This document shows, piece by piece, positions 54,452 to 64,000 of a stretch of 64,000 nucleotides of DNA (the first letter of the stretch is position 1; every line of letters starts with the position of its first letter). Source of the stretch: Streptomyces sp. ICC1 (GTDB taxonomy: Bacteria; Actinomycetota; Actinomycetes; Streptomycetales; Streptomycetaceae). The stretch is taken from the NCBI RefSeq assembly GCF_003287935.1, contig NZ_CP030287.1, positions 4,430,267 to 4,494,266 on the forward strand, given 5' to 3'. The translations under genes and the position numbers were made by a program. The notes below the pieces were generated by a model that worked only from the letters and a program-made list of their open reading frames with translations, ran no database searches and was not told the DNA's origin.

Positions 54452-55053
54452 TGGGCGGCGTGTTCGAGGCCCTCGAGGGCGGCGGCGCCGCCATCGCCCT
54501 GGACGAGATCGAGATCTCGATCCTGCGCTCGCTGGCCGTGCAGCTGCTGGAGCTCGTCGGCCCCGGCAGCCCCGAGCCCGACCCGGACGCCGATCCGCTC
54601 GCCGCGCTCTTCGCCGGCTCCGACGGCCCCACCGAGCCCCCGTCCGACCCGGCCCTCGCCCGGCTCTTCCCCGACGCCTACGGCGGCCCGGACACCGCGC
54701 CCGGCGCCGACAAGGCGCAGCTGCGCGCGAACTCGGGCGAGTTCCGCCGCTTCACCGAGAACGACCTGCGCGACCGCAAGCGCGAGGACGCGCTGGCCGT
54801 CGTGCGCAGCCTCGACGGGCTCACCCGGGCGGACGACCGGGCGGCCGTCCTGGAGCTCACCGGCGAGCTGCCGCTGCGCTGGCTCGGGGCCCTGAACGAC
54901 CTGAGGCTCACCATCGCGGCCCGCCTGGAGATCACCGAGGACGACGAGAGCGCCGTGCTCTTCCGGCTGCCGGACGACGATCCGCGCAAGCCGATGGTGA
55001 TGGCGTACCTCTGGCTCGGCGGCCTCCAGGAGACCCTCATCGAAACCCTCTGA
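54451..55053 (+). CDS. DUF2017-family protein
   Basis: The 200-residue protein has the usual DUF2017 layout: an N-terminal helical region (LDEIEISILRSLAVQLLELVG), an acidic Pro-rich linker, RRFTENDLRDRKREDALAVVRSLD, and a C-terminal ALNDLRLTIAARLEITEDDE segment. It overlaps clpS by one base. The conserved clpS-DUF2017 pairing in Actinobacteria suggests a role linked to ClpS or Clp regulation; the function is unproven. The gene is followed by two hairpins with a U-run. Confidence 0.88.
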   Translation: MGGVFEALEGGGAAIALDEIEISILRSLAVQLLELVGPGSPEPDPDADPLAALFAGSDGPTEPPSDPALARLFPDAYGGPDTAPGADKAQLRANSGEFRRFTENDLRDRKREDALAVVRSLDGLTRADDRAAVLELTGELPLRWLGALNDLRLTIAARLEITEDDESAVLFRLPDDDPRKPMVMAYLWLGGLQETLIETL

Positions 55054-55109
55054 GGACCCTCAAACGCGCAGATCGTTCGCTCAGCGGACGCTCAAATCCG
55101 GATAACGAT

Positions 55110-55134
55110 CAGATCACCACCATGTGGTGATCTG
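55110..55134 (+). terminator. Perfect hairpin after the clpS-DUF2017 operon
   Basis: Eleven-base arms (CAGATCACCAC and its complement) enclose CAT. It could stop transcription or be an RNA processing structure ahead of the stronger terminator ten bases on. Confidence 0.6.
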
Positions 55135-55143
55135 ATTTGTTTT

Positions 55144-55167
55144 CGGGACCTCTGTCCCGATTTTTTT
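55144..55167 (+). terminator. Rho-independent terminator with U-run
   Basis: Six-base arms CGGGAC/GTCCCG around CTCT are followed by a run of seven T. A U-tract terminator is uncommon in high-GC Streptomyces. Confidence 0.75.
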
Positions 55168-55373
55168 GCGCCCTGCGTCACATTTTCTTCCCTCATCCAC
55201 CCGTAAGCACGTGATAAATCTTCACGACCGCCGACGGGGCGCCACCCATGCCCCCCGGCCTGCTTGAACCGGCTGACCGCCGGCGTGCAACTCCATCCGT
55301 ATCCGGGGGGATCGAGGACCCGATCCGCAGCCAGTCAAGGCGCGGGTCGGCGTGGAGAAAGGCGCACCAAGAC

Positions 55374-56798
55374 ATGACCTCCGTACAGGTCGACGAGCAG
55401 CAGCACGACACGGCCGAGGGCGGCGAGGGGTACCACCGCGCGCTCGGCGCCCGCCAGATCCAGATGATCGCGATCGGCGGAGCCATCGGCACCGGCCTCT
55501 TCCTGGGCGCCGGCAAGGCCATCTCCAAGGCCGGACCCAGCCTGATCCTGGCCTACGCCATCGCCGGCCTGGTCATCTTCTTCATCATGCGGGCCCTGGG
55601 CGAACTGCTCATGTACCGCCCGGTGTCCGGCTCCTTCTCGGACTACGCCCGGGAGTTCCTCGGCCCCTTCTGGGGCTATGTGACCGGCTGGACCTACTGG
55701 CTCTTCTGGGTGGTCACCGGCATCACCGAGGTCACCGCCGCCGCGCAGTACATGTCGTACTGGACCCACGACAGCTTCCCGCAGTGGGCGTACGCGCTGA
55801 TCTTCACCGTCATCCTCTACGGCGCCAACCTGATCTCCGTGAAGCTCTTCGGCGAGCTCGAGTTCTGGTTCTCCATGGTCAAGGTCACCGCCATCGTCGG
55901 CATGATCCTGATCTGCGCCGGCATCCTCACCATCGGCTTCTCCGACGCCGCCGACACGGCGACCGTCAGCAACCTGTGGAGCGACGGCGGCTTCTTCCCC
56001 AAGGGCATCGGCGGCACGCTGATGACCCTGCAGATCGTCATGTTCGCCTTCCTCGCCGTCGAACTGGTCGGCGTCACCGCCGGCGAGTCCAAGGACCCCG
56101 AGAAGACCCTGCCCAAGGCCATCAACACCGTGCCGTGGCGCATCGCCGTCTTCTACGTCGGCGCGCTGATCATGATCCTGTCGGTCGTCCCGTGGCACGA
56201 GTTCCAGCCCGGCGTCAGCCCCTTCGTCGCCGCCTTCCAGAAGATGGGCCTCGGCGTCGGCGCCGCGATCGTCAACTTCGTCGTGCTGACCGCGGCCCTC
56301 TCCTCCTGCAACTCCGGCATGTACTCCACCGGCCGCATGCTGCGCGACCTCGCGCTCAACGGCCAGGGCCCGAAGTTCTTCACCAAGCTGACCAAGAGCG
56401 GCACCCCGCTCGTCGGCACCAGCTTCTCCGCCGCGCTCATGCTGGTCGGCGTCTGGATCAACTACGTCGCCCCCGGCAAGGCCTTCGACTACGTGGTCTC
56501 CTTCGCCACCATCTCCGGCATGTGGGCCTGGATCATGATCCTCGTCTGCCAGATCCGCTACCGGGCCGCCTCCGACCGCGGGGACCTGCCGAAGTCCCCC
56601 TTCCGCGCCCCCGGCGCCCCGTACACGAGCTACTTCGCCCTGGCCTTCATCGGCATGGTCATCGTGATGATGGGCATCGACAAGGACGCCCGGGTCTCGC
56701 TCTACTGCGCCCCGCTGTGGGGTCTGCTGCTGGGCGTGTCCTACCTCGTGATGAAGTCCCGCGACCCGCGCTCCGCGGCCTTCACCAAGGCCTCGTAA
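55374..56798 (+). CDS. Amino-acid permease (APC superfamily, AnsP/GabP/CycA-like)
   Basis: The 474-residue membrane protein has 12 hydrophobic segments after a short acidic tail. The AAT family signature is clear: RALGARQIQMIAIGGAIGTGLFLGAGKAISKAGPSLILAYAIAGLVIFFIMRALGELLMY. NSGMYSTGRMLRDLALNGQGPKFFTKLTKSGTP, near the middle-to-end part, is another APC landmark. Substrate might be Asn, GABA, D-Ala/Gly or another amino acid; sequence alone does not settle it. GGAGAAAGG precedes the ATG at 55374. Hairpins follow the gene. Confidence 0.92.
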   Translation: MTSVQVDEQQHDTAEGGEGYHRALGARQIQMIAIGGAIGTGLFLGAGKAISKAGPSLILAYAIAGLVIFFIMRALGELLMYRPVSGSFSDYAREFLGPFWGYVTGWTYWLFWVVTGITEVTAAAQYMSYWTHDSFPQWAYALIFTVILYGANLISVKLFGELEFWFSMVKVTAIVGMILICAGILTIGFSDAADTATVSNLWSDGGFFPKGIGGTLMTLQIVMFAFLAVELVGVTAGESKDPEKTLPKAINTVPWRIAVFYVGALIMILSVVPWHEFQPGVSPFVAAFQKMGLGVGAAIVNFVVLTAALSSCNSGMYSTGRMLRDLALNGQGPKFFTKLTKSGTPLVGTSFSAALMLVGVWINYVAPGKAFDYVVSFATISGMWAWIMILVCQIRYRAASDRGDLPKSPFRAPGAPYTSYFALAFIGMVIVMMGIDKDARVSLYCAPLWGLLLGVSYLVMKSRDPRSAAFTKAS

Positions 56799-56810
56799 GG
56801 CCCCTCGAAC

Positions 56811-56847
56811 CGTGGTTCCCGGCCGCCTGCCGCGGCCGGGAACCACG
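56811..56847 (+). terminator. Hairpin terminator after the amino-acid permease
   Basis: Sixteen-base perfect arms (56811-56826 and 56832-56847) flank a five-base loop, 13 bases past the stop at 56798. Confidence 0.7.
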
Positions 56848-56911
56848 CGGCTCCGCCGCCGCGGGCCCCCGGAGCGGGGGCCCGTGTCCAGGCGGTGCCC
56901 GTCCAAGATGT

Positions 56912-56948
56912 GGGCCCGCCCGTACCACTCCTCGGTACGGGCGGGCCC
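56912..56948 (+). terminator. Second hairpin, just upstream of the mec gene
   Basis: Fifteen-base perfect arms (56912-56926 and 56934-56948) flank a seven-base loop. It ends 20 bases before the mec start, so it could either back up the permease terminator or lie in the mec leader and affect its expression. Confidence 0.55.
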
Positions 56949-56968
56949 GTCTGTTTATCCTGTCGCTC

Positions 56969-57391
56969 ATGCTGACCCTCACCCAGGCCCTGTACGACCA
57001 GATCGTCGCGCACGCCCGCCAGGACCACCCCGACGAGGCCTGCGGCGTGGTGGCCGGCCCGGAGGGCACCGGCCGCCCCGAGCGGTTCGTGCCGATGCTG
57101 AACGCGGCCCGCTCGCCCACGTTCTACGAGTTCGACTCGAAGGACCTGCTCAAGCTCTACCGCGACCTGGACGACCGGGACGAGGAGCCCGTCATCGTCT
57201 ACCACTCGCACACCGCGACCGAGGCCTACCCCTCGCGCACGGACGTCACGTACGCGAACGAGCCCGGCGCGCACTACGTGCTGGTCTCCACGGCCGACGC
57301 GGACGGCCTCGGGGAGTTCCAGTTCCGGTCGTACCGGATCGTCGAAGGCGTGATCACCGAGGAAGAAGTGCAGGTCGTCGAGGCCTACTGA
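56969..57391 (+). CDS. mec: Mec-type JAMM/MPN metalloprotease
   Basis: The 140-residue protein has the JAMM zinc site: E23 in DEACGVVAG and HSHTATEAYPSRTD with H79, H81, S89 and D92 (HxHx7SxxD). In Mycobacterium tuberculosis, Mec+ hydrolyses the CysO-cysteine adduct to release cysteine. In Pseudomonas the related QbsD trims the C-terminus of a sulfur carrier. Here it lies upstream of a leader peptide, CysO-like and CysM-like genes. A role in releasing cysteine or trimming the carrier's C-terminal Ser-Lys is strongly implied by the neighbourhood. Confidence 0.92.
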   Translation: MLTLTQALYDQIVAHARQDHPDEACGVVAGPEGTGRPERFVPMLNAARSPTFYEFDSKDLLKLYRDLDDRDEEPVIVYHSHTATEAYPSRTDVTYANEPGAHYVLVSTADADGLGEFQFRSYRIVEGVITEEEVQVVEAY

Positions 57392-57501
57392 GGGCCCACC
57401 TGAGGACTTGACTGGGCCTACCGCCCAGTATGTGAGCGGTATTCGTCCACGATGTGAGATCACACTCCAAACCGGGGACCGGGAATCGTTAACATGACCG
57501 C

Positions 57502-57609
57502 ATGGTTCCCCACGACGTGAGCATCGAGACGCCCGGCAGGCTGCTGCTTGTGGCGCGGCTGCACGTCGACCTGTGCCGCCTCGCCAGCGCCATCTGTCCC
57601 GCGGCCTGA
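57502..57609 (+). CDS. Cys-containing leader peptide upstream of cysO-cysM
   Basis: A 35-residue ORF runs from ATG at 57502 to TGA at 57609 and contains RLHVDLCRLASAICP, matching the small putative leader peptides found before sulfur-assimilation genes in Actinobacteria. Its two cysteine codons lie near the C-terminus, as expected if ribosome stalling at Cys controls downstream expression. It is 88 bases before the cysO start. No ribosome binding site is strong, and a GTG later in the frame is also possible. The regulatory reading is inference from this known group. Confidence 0.7.
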   Translation: MVPHDVSIETPGRLLLVARLHVDLCRLASAICPAA

Positions 57610-57697
57610 GCCCCCGCCGGCCCCCCGAGGGGCCGCGCGCGCCCACGCCCGCCTCCGCTTCGCCCGCCTTCCCTCACCATCCTGACTGGAGCCTGCC

Positions 57698-58935
<1,238 letters not shown>

Positions 58936-59283
58936 CCCGTCGCCGGACCCCCGCCGCCGCACTCAGCCCCGCCGGCGTTCGAGGCGCGGGGTCCGGGCGC
59001 AGCCCGGGGAACGACACTCAGCCCCGCCGGCGTTCGAGGCGCGGGGTCGGGGGCGGACCCCAGGGGGGTCCGGGCGCAGCCCGGGGAACGGCGGAAGGGC
59101 GGGTAGGGGACCTCCCGGGCCGGGACACCGGCGGCGGTACGTCAACGAGGGCCCGGGGTTGCCGGGGTTGCCGGGGCCAAGAGTGCGGCCGGCACGCCGG
59201 CGTGGCGCGCGGCCGGATCCTTGTCACCGACCCCGTCGCCGACCTCGCCGCCGCCCCCGTCGCCGTCCGCACCAGGACCCGCT
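58936..59283. other. Intergenic region with a duplicated 34-bp element
   Basis: The 348 bases hold two identical copies of a CACTCAGCCCCGCCGGCGTT-containing 34-mer (58960-58993 and 59015-59048), each with hairpin-forming CCCCGC/GCGGGG. Such sequences recur at gene ends in Streptomyces. They may act as terminators or attenuators for cysM. No gene is seen here. Confidence 0.6.
58960..59048. repeat. Direct repeat pair (34 bp), hairpin-forming
   Basis: The copies 58960-58993 and 59015-59048 are identical over 34 bases. Both contain self-complementary GC segments and follow the cysM stop. Confidence 0.8.
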
Positions 59284-59697
59284 TCAGTCGGACGCCGACC
59301 CGAGCCCCTTCACCTCGTCCCACACCGCCGGATCCACCGTGCCCAGCCGCCGTGCCCGCGCGAACTCCCACACCGACACCTCCGTCACCCGGTCCGCCTC
59401 CAGGAACCCGCCCCGCGACCCCACCACGCCCGGCGGCAGCGGGATGACCCCGGCGCGCCGGTCGTCGTACTTCCCGGTGATCCACGCGACCCGCGCCCAG
59501 TGGCCCCGTACGCCCAGGACCAGACAGGGCCTCCCACCCGGCAGGGACCACAGGTCACCGGCCCCCGGCCGCGGCGCGGGCCCGGGCGCGTGCGGCGGCT
59601 CGGCGCTGTGGGGCGCCCGCCGCGCCCGCCGGGGGACCAGCACCAGCAGGACCACGGCCACCACCGCGGCGACCGCCGGCCACCAGGACGTGTCCAT
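59284..59697 (-). CDS. Membrane-anchored PemK/MazF-like protein
   Basis: The 137-residue product has an N-terminal membrane segment (residues about 5-24, PAVAAVVAVVLLVLVP) and a C-terminal domain with GDLWSLPGGRPCLVLGVRG, VAWITGKYDDRRAGVIPLPPG and FLEADRVTEVSVWEFARARRLGTVDPAVW, which resembles the PemK/MazF beta-barrel of toxin-like RNases. No antitoxin gene is beside it, so it is more likely a membrane-tethered family member than a classic toxin-antitoxin pair. The ATG at 59697 follows CGGAG. Family assignment is moderate. Confidence 0.65.
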   Translation of the reverse strand: MDTSWWPAVAAVVAVVLLVLVPRRARRAPHSAEPPHAPGPAPRPGAGDLWSLPGGRPCLVLGVRGHWARVAWITGKYDDRRAGVIPLPPGVVGSRGGFLEADRVTEVSVWEFARARRLGTVDPAVWDEVKGLGSASD

Positions 59698-59949
59698 ACT
59701 CCGACCGTAGTCGCGGCCGCACCGCCCGGCGCGGCGGCCGCACCACCCGTACCCGCCACCCGTACCCCGTACCCGCGCCACCGCCGGACGGCAACCCGGA
59801 TCCGCCCTGTCGCTCCCCCGGGTGACAGCACAGGTGATTCCCCCCACAACGGCCCGCCGCGGAGGAGCGACCGAAGGTTTCGCGCCTTACGCTCGACCCA
59901 CGCACGGCCCGCATTCCGTCCACGGACCGTCCACGGAGGTTCACGCTCC

Positions 59950-60702
59950 ATGAAGCTCACCGTCGTCGGCTGTTCGGGTTCGTTCCCGTCCGCGGATTCG
60001 GCCTGTTCGAGCTACCTCGTCGAGGCCGACGGCTTCCGGCTGCTCCTCGACATGGGCAACGGCGCCCTCGGCGAGCTCCAGCGGCACATCGGGCTCTACG
60101 ACCTCGACGCGATCTTCCTGAGCCATCTGCACGCCGATCACTGCATCGACATGTGCGCGTACTTCGTGGCCCGCTACTACCGCCACGAGGGCGGCCGCTG
60201 CGGCACCATCCCGGTCTACGGCCCCGAGGGCACCGAGAAGCGGCTGTCCACGGCCTACGAGGACGTCCCCGACGAGCGGTCCATGAGCGAGGTCTTCGAC
60301 TTCCGGACCCTGAAGTCCGGCACCTTCGAGATCGGCCCGTTCCAGGTCCGCACCGAGAAGGTCTGCCACCCGGTCGAGTCGTACGGGATCCGCGTCGAGC
60401 ACGGCGGCCGCTCCCTGACGTACTCCGGTGACACCGGCGTCTGCTCCGAGCTGGGGCTGCTCGCCGAGGACACCGACCTCTTCCTGTGCGAGGCCTCCTT
60501 CACGCACGGCAAGGAGGACATCCCCGACCTCCACCTCAACGGTCGCGAGGCCGGCGAGTACGCCCGGGGCGGCCGGGTGGGTCGGCTCGTGCTGACGCAC
60601 ATCCCGCCGTGGACGGACGCCGAGCAGAACCTGGCCGACGCCCGCTCGGTCTACGACGGCCAGGTGGATCTGGCGTACGCGGGCGCGGTCTACGAGGTCT
60701 GA
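59950..60702 (+). CDS. MBL-fold metallo-hydrolase
   Basis: The 250-residue protein has the HxHxDH zinc motif H59-L-H-A-D-H64 (SHLHADHCID) and further metal ligands in VCHPVESYGIRVEH, YSGDT and VLTHIPPW. The pattern resembles the RNase Z/lactonase-like group of the superfamily. A GGAGG site precedes the ATG at 59950. The substrate is not known. It is divergent from the PemK-like gene and convergent with the PTS gene that ends at 60838; a strong hairpin and a 14-bp tandem repeat lie in between. Confidence 0.92.
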   Translation: MKLTVVGCSGSFPSADSACSSYLVEADGFRLLLDMGNGALGELQRHIGLYDLDAIFLSHLHADHCIDMCAYFVARYYRHEGGRCGTIPVYGPEGTEKRLSTAYEDVPDERSMSEVFDFRTLKSGTFEIGPFQVRTEKVCHPVESYGIRVEHGGRSLTYSGDTGVCSELGLLAEDTDLFLCEASFTHGKEDIPDLHLNGREAGEYARGGRVGRLVLTHIPPWTDAEQNLADARSVYDGQVDLAYAGAVYEV

Positions 60703-60753
60703 GGCCTGGAGCCTGAGGCCTGGAGTCTGAGGCCTGGAGTCTGAGGCCTCAGG
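60698..60753 (+). repeat. 14-bp tandem repeat across the MBL-gene stop codon
   Basis: Four units of TCTGAGGCCTGGAG (the last degenerate) begin within the final codons of the MBL gene. The repeat contains the TGA stop, so expansion or contraction leaves the protein end unaffected. Confidence 0.8.
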
Positions 60754-60778
60754 CAGGACACCCGCATCAGCCGTACGA

Positions 60779-60818
60779 CGAAGCCCCCGCCCTCCCTTCC
60801 GGGAGAGCGGGGGCTTCG
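60779..60818. terminator. Bidirectional hairpin between the MBL and PTS genes
   Basis: Eighteen-base arms (60779-60796 and 60801-60818), with one mismatch, flank a four-base loop. It sits between convergent stops and can serve both. Confidence 0.75.
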
Positions 60819-60837
60819 TCGTGGTGGGGCGGGAGAC

Positions 60838-62103
<1,266 letters not shown>

Positions 62104-62198
62104 CAACTTCCTCCAGTGGACAAGGCGCTGCCTGGGGACATGGAAAAGGGGGCGGCGGCGTCTCAGGAAAGGGGAGGACCTCGGGGCCGAAAGGCCCA

Positions 62199-62214
62199 CG
62201 TGGTCTAAACCACT
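62199..62214. promoter_or_regulatory. dre site (DasR-responsive element) 1
   Basis: The 16-mer CGTGGTCTAAACCACT matches the palindromic dre pattern (TGGTCTAGACCA core, one change). It lies 96 bases upstream of the nagE2-like start. Confidence 0.8.
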
Positions 62215-62215
62215 C

Positions 62216-62231
62216 AGTGGTGTAGACCAGT
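62216..62231. promoter_or_regulatory. dre site 2
   Basis: AGTGGTGTAGACCAGT matches the dre core with one change and is one base from site 1, giving a tandem pair that may allow cooperative DasR binding. Confidence 0.85.
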
Positions 62232-62302
62232 TTTAGCACGTGAGGTCTGGGTAAGGAACCCACCAATTCCGTGGGGGAGGACACATCGGGGCATACAACG
62301 CA

Positions 62303-62334
62303 AAGGCCCTCGGACCTGTGGGTCCGAGGGCCTT
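62303..62334 (-). terminator. Hairpin terminator after the upstream EIIC gene
   Basis: Fourteen-base perfect arms around TGTG lie downstream of the leftward EIIC gene ending at 62460, and upstream of the dre pair of the next gene. Confidence 0.7.
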
Positions 62335-62459
62335 CGACACTCATCTGACTGCCCTGATCAGGGCTTTTGGCACTCCGTACGGGGCGTTCGGCAGGTGCCG
62401 GACGGGCCTTTCGGCAGGGCTTCGGCGGCTCTTCGCCGAGGCTTCGGTCCGCCCCCCGC

Positions 62460-63761
62460 TCAGGCCTTGGTGTTCTCCGCCTGCATCACCGCGATCTCCT
62501 CGTCCGACTCACGGCCGGGCGTCTTGATGTCCCACTTGGTGATCGCGAAGCGGAAGACGGCGTAGTAGACGACCGCGAAGCAGAGTCCGATCGGAATGAT
62601 CATCCAGGGCTTCGTCGCCAGGCTCCAGTTGATGACGTAGTCGATCAGTCCCGCCGAGAAGCTGAAGCCGTCGTGGACCCCGAGGGCCCACGTCACCGCC
62701 ATCGACACGCCCGTCAGCACCGCGTGGACCGCGTACAGCGCCGGCGCCAGGAAGAGGAAGGAGTACTCCAGCGGCTCGGTGATGCCGGTGACGAAGGAGG
62801 TCAGGCCGACCGACAGCATCAGGCCGCCGACCTCCTTGCGGCGCGCCGGCTTCGCGCAGTGGGTCATCGCCAGCGCCGCCGCCGGCAGGGCGAACATCAT
62901 GATGGGGAAGAAGCCGGAGAGGAACTGCCCGGCGTTCGGGTCTCCCGCCAGGAACATCGGGATGTCGCCGTGCACGGTCTGGCCGTCCGGCTTGGTGTAG
63001 CTGCCGAACTGGAACCACACCGGCACGTTCAGGAACTGGTGCAGGCCGATCACCAGCAGTGCGCGGTTCGCGATGCCGAAGATGCCCGCGCCCACCGACC
63101 CCAGGCCCACCAGCCAGTCCGAGAAGCTCTCCAGCGCGTTGCCGATCGGCGGCCAGATCCACAGGCACAGCACGGCGAAGGCGATCGCGATGAAGGTCAT
63201 GATGATGGGGACCAGGCGGCGGCCGTTGAAGAAGCCGAGCCAGTCGACCAGCTTGACGCGGTGGTAGCGCTGCCAGAACCAGGCGGCCAGCAGGCCCATG
63301 ATGATGCCGCCGAAGACCCCCGGATTCTGGTAGGTGTACGCGACGAAGGCGTCGCCCGCCCCCAGGCAGGCGCCCTTGATGTCCTTGGTGCCCTCCGGGC
63401 AGGACTTGGGGAAGGCGCGCAGCACGCTGCGGTAGACGAGGAAGCCGACTGCCGCCGCGAGTGCGGTCGAGCCGTCCGCCTTCTTGGCCAGTCCGATCGC
63501 GACGCCGATGCAGAAGAGCAGCGGCAGGCCGAGGTCGGCGTCGAGCAGGGCCCCGCCCGCGGACGCCATGACCTTGGCGACGTCCGTCCAGCCCAGGCCG
63601 TCCTTGCCGAACACGTCGTCCTGGCCCAGCCGGTTCAAGATGCCCGCCGCCGGCAGCACGGCGATCGGCAGCTGGAGGCTCCGCCCCATCTTCTGCAGCC
63701 CTTGGAACAAGCCGTTCCACCACTTCGTCTGTGGCACTGCTGCCGCGCTGCTCGCGCTCAT
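62460..63761 (-). CDS. nagE1: PTS system N-acetylglucosamine-type EIIC permease, paralog
   Basis: The 433-residue protein is a second EIIC of the same family, with GITEPLEYSFLFLAPALYAVHAVL, LGLPLLFCIGVAIGLAKKADG and KLVDWLGFFNGRRLVPI. It has a distinctive insert with two cysteines (residues about 128-145) not present in the other copy. GGGAGGAC precedes the ATG at 63761, and a dre site lies 52 bases upstream. The two EIICs probably arose by duplication and are both under DasR control. No EIIB gene is inside the window. Confidence 0.9.
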   Translation of the reverse strand: MSASSAAAVPQTKWWNGLFQGLQKMGRSLQLPIAVLPAAGILNRLGQDDVFGKDGLGWTDVAKVMASAGGALLDADLGLPLLFCIGVAIGLAKKADGSTALAAAVGFLVYRSVLRAFPKSCPEGTKDIKGACLGAGDAFVAYTYQNPGVFGGIIMGLLAAWFWQRYHRVKLVDWLGFFNGRRLVPIIMTFIAIAFAVLCLWIWPPIGNALESFSDWLVGLGSVGAGIFGIANRALLVIGLHQFLNVPVWFQFGSYTKPDGQTVHGDIPMFLAGDPNAGQFLSGFFPIMMFALPAAALAMTHCAKPARRKEVGGLMLSVGLTSFVTGITEPLEYSFLFLAPALYAVHAVLTGVSMAVTWALGVHDGFSFSAGLIDYVINWSLATKPWMIIPIGLCFAVVYYAVFRFAITKWDIKTPGRESDEEIAVMQAENTKA

Positions 63762-63812
63762 CCGCGTCCTCCCTGACCGGCCCGTTTTTGGCAGTCGCGA
63801 CACTTGCGGCAC

Positions 63813-63828
63813 ACTGGTGTAGACCACT
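63813..63828. promoter_or_regulatory. dre site 3
   Basis: ACTGGTGTAGACCACT matches the dre core with one change, 52 bases upstream of the nagE1-like start, in a position to block its promoter. Confidence 0.85.
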
Positions 63829-64000
63829 TGTGTCGCGGTCGCATTTCACCCGCCCGAGGGCAGGTAGATGCTGATCGTCATCATTCGGCAGATGGCGGGC
63901 ATTTGCTCGTGTAGCTGGGCCAATCGTGAGTTACCGTGACCAAGCGGACCACGCCGGCCGGTCAGTTCGCACCATCCGCCGGCCGACAGGCAACGGCGGC

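Larger units (their letters stand above)
55054..55373. other. Intergenic region with paired hairpins and an untranslated leader
   Basis: The 320 bases between DUF2017 and the permease hold the two terminators listed separately and, after them, about 200 bases without a gene. The stretch near 55195-55225 is AT-richer and is a candidate promoter region for the permease, but no clear -35/-10 pair could be fixed. Confidence 0.5.
62104..62459. other. Regulatory spacer between two EIIC genes
   Basis: The 356-base gap holds two DasR-type sites (62199-62231), a hairpin terminator for the upstream gene (62303-62334) and a GC-rich stretch with further potential hairpins just after the upstream stop (62380-62459). 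No gene is seen. Confidence 0.7.

Noticed and set aside
57453..57464. TGTGAGATCACA as a CRP site
   Set aside because: The centre is two bases rather than six, so it does not fit the CRP consensus. It may still be some other operator before the leader peptide.
63936..64000. Possible rightward gene start GTG at 63936
   Set aside because: Only 21 codons are visible, with no clear ribosome site and no recognisable N-terminal motif, so it was not annotated.

Overview
The window is a high-GC actinobacterial chromosome segment, almost certainly from a Streptomyces. The reasons are the strong third-position GC bias, GAGGAG-type ribosome binding sites, frequent GTG starts with 1-4 base ATGA/GTGA/TGATG gene overlaps, Streptomyces-type families (a conservon, DUF6397, DUF2017), and DasR-type operators before two N-acetylglucosamine PTS permeases. 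No tRNA, rRNA, CRISPR array, phage or intact insertion sequence was seen. Most of the window looks like conserved chromosomal core with accessory patches.

Layout. 1-5.9 kb: the end of an OmpR-type response regulator, then leftward genes for a family 3 glycoside hydrolase (its start appears frameshifted) and three secreted proteins (NPP1-like, a serine beta-lactamase-like hydrolase, NlpC/P60). 6-10.1 kb: one giant gene with an N-terminal helix-turn-helix, an nSTAND-type ATPase, a membrane segment and 14 WD40 repeats. 10.3-19.7 kb: a small I36-like secreted protein, an AI-2E-type membrane protein, an XRE/cupin regulator divergent from an ASST-like gene coupled to a xanthine/uracil permease, a membrane protein, an MFS exporter with its TetR regulator, and a YciO/Sua5-like protein. 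20-23.7 kb: a YfhO-type membrane protein coupled to an esterase. 23.8-25.7 kb: a damaged patch holding a P450 without its N-terminus, a degenerate repeat array and the orphan tail of a Lys/Ala-rich protein. 25.7-29.1 kb: sulfonate-type genes (ssuA-like, ssuD-like) and a flavoprotein, ending in a 39-bp perfect palindrome shared with the convergent mltG.

30-39.3 kb: an ABC exporter with a divergent MarR regulator, a D-lactate dehydrogenase-type flavo/Fe-S protein, and a heterodimeric ABC exporter whose two ATPase halves have complementary defects. 39.4-44.3 kb: a membrane protein, a Ski2-like helicase, TesB thioesterase and a YchJ-like protein. 44.3-48.2 kb: a DUF6397 protein, two roadblock genes, an F420-type oxidoreductase, and a conservon whose sensor kinase is reduced to its C-terminal tail. 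48.6-54 kb: an M6 (immune inhibitor A) protease, two small unknown proteins, nicotinamidase and nicotinate phosphoribosyltransferase (NAD salvage). 54-59 kb: clpS-DUF2017, an amino-acid permease, and the mec-leader-cysO-cysM cysteine cluster. 59-64 kb: a membrane-anchored PemK-like protein, an MBL-fold hydrolase and two GlcNAc EIIC genes behind three dre sites.

The most distinctive signals are the palindrome joining two convergent stop codons, the complementary ABC half-sites, the CysO-type carrier with a masked C-terminus beside its likely processing protease and a 35-residue Cys-containing leader, the beheaded conservon, and the scarred P450/repeat region. No complete biosynthetic cluster or defence island is visible. 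Functions are read from motifs by eye; nothing was searched against a database.
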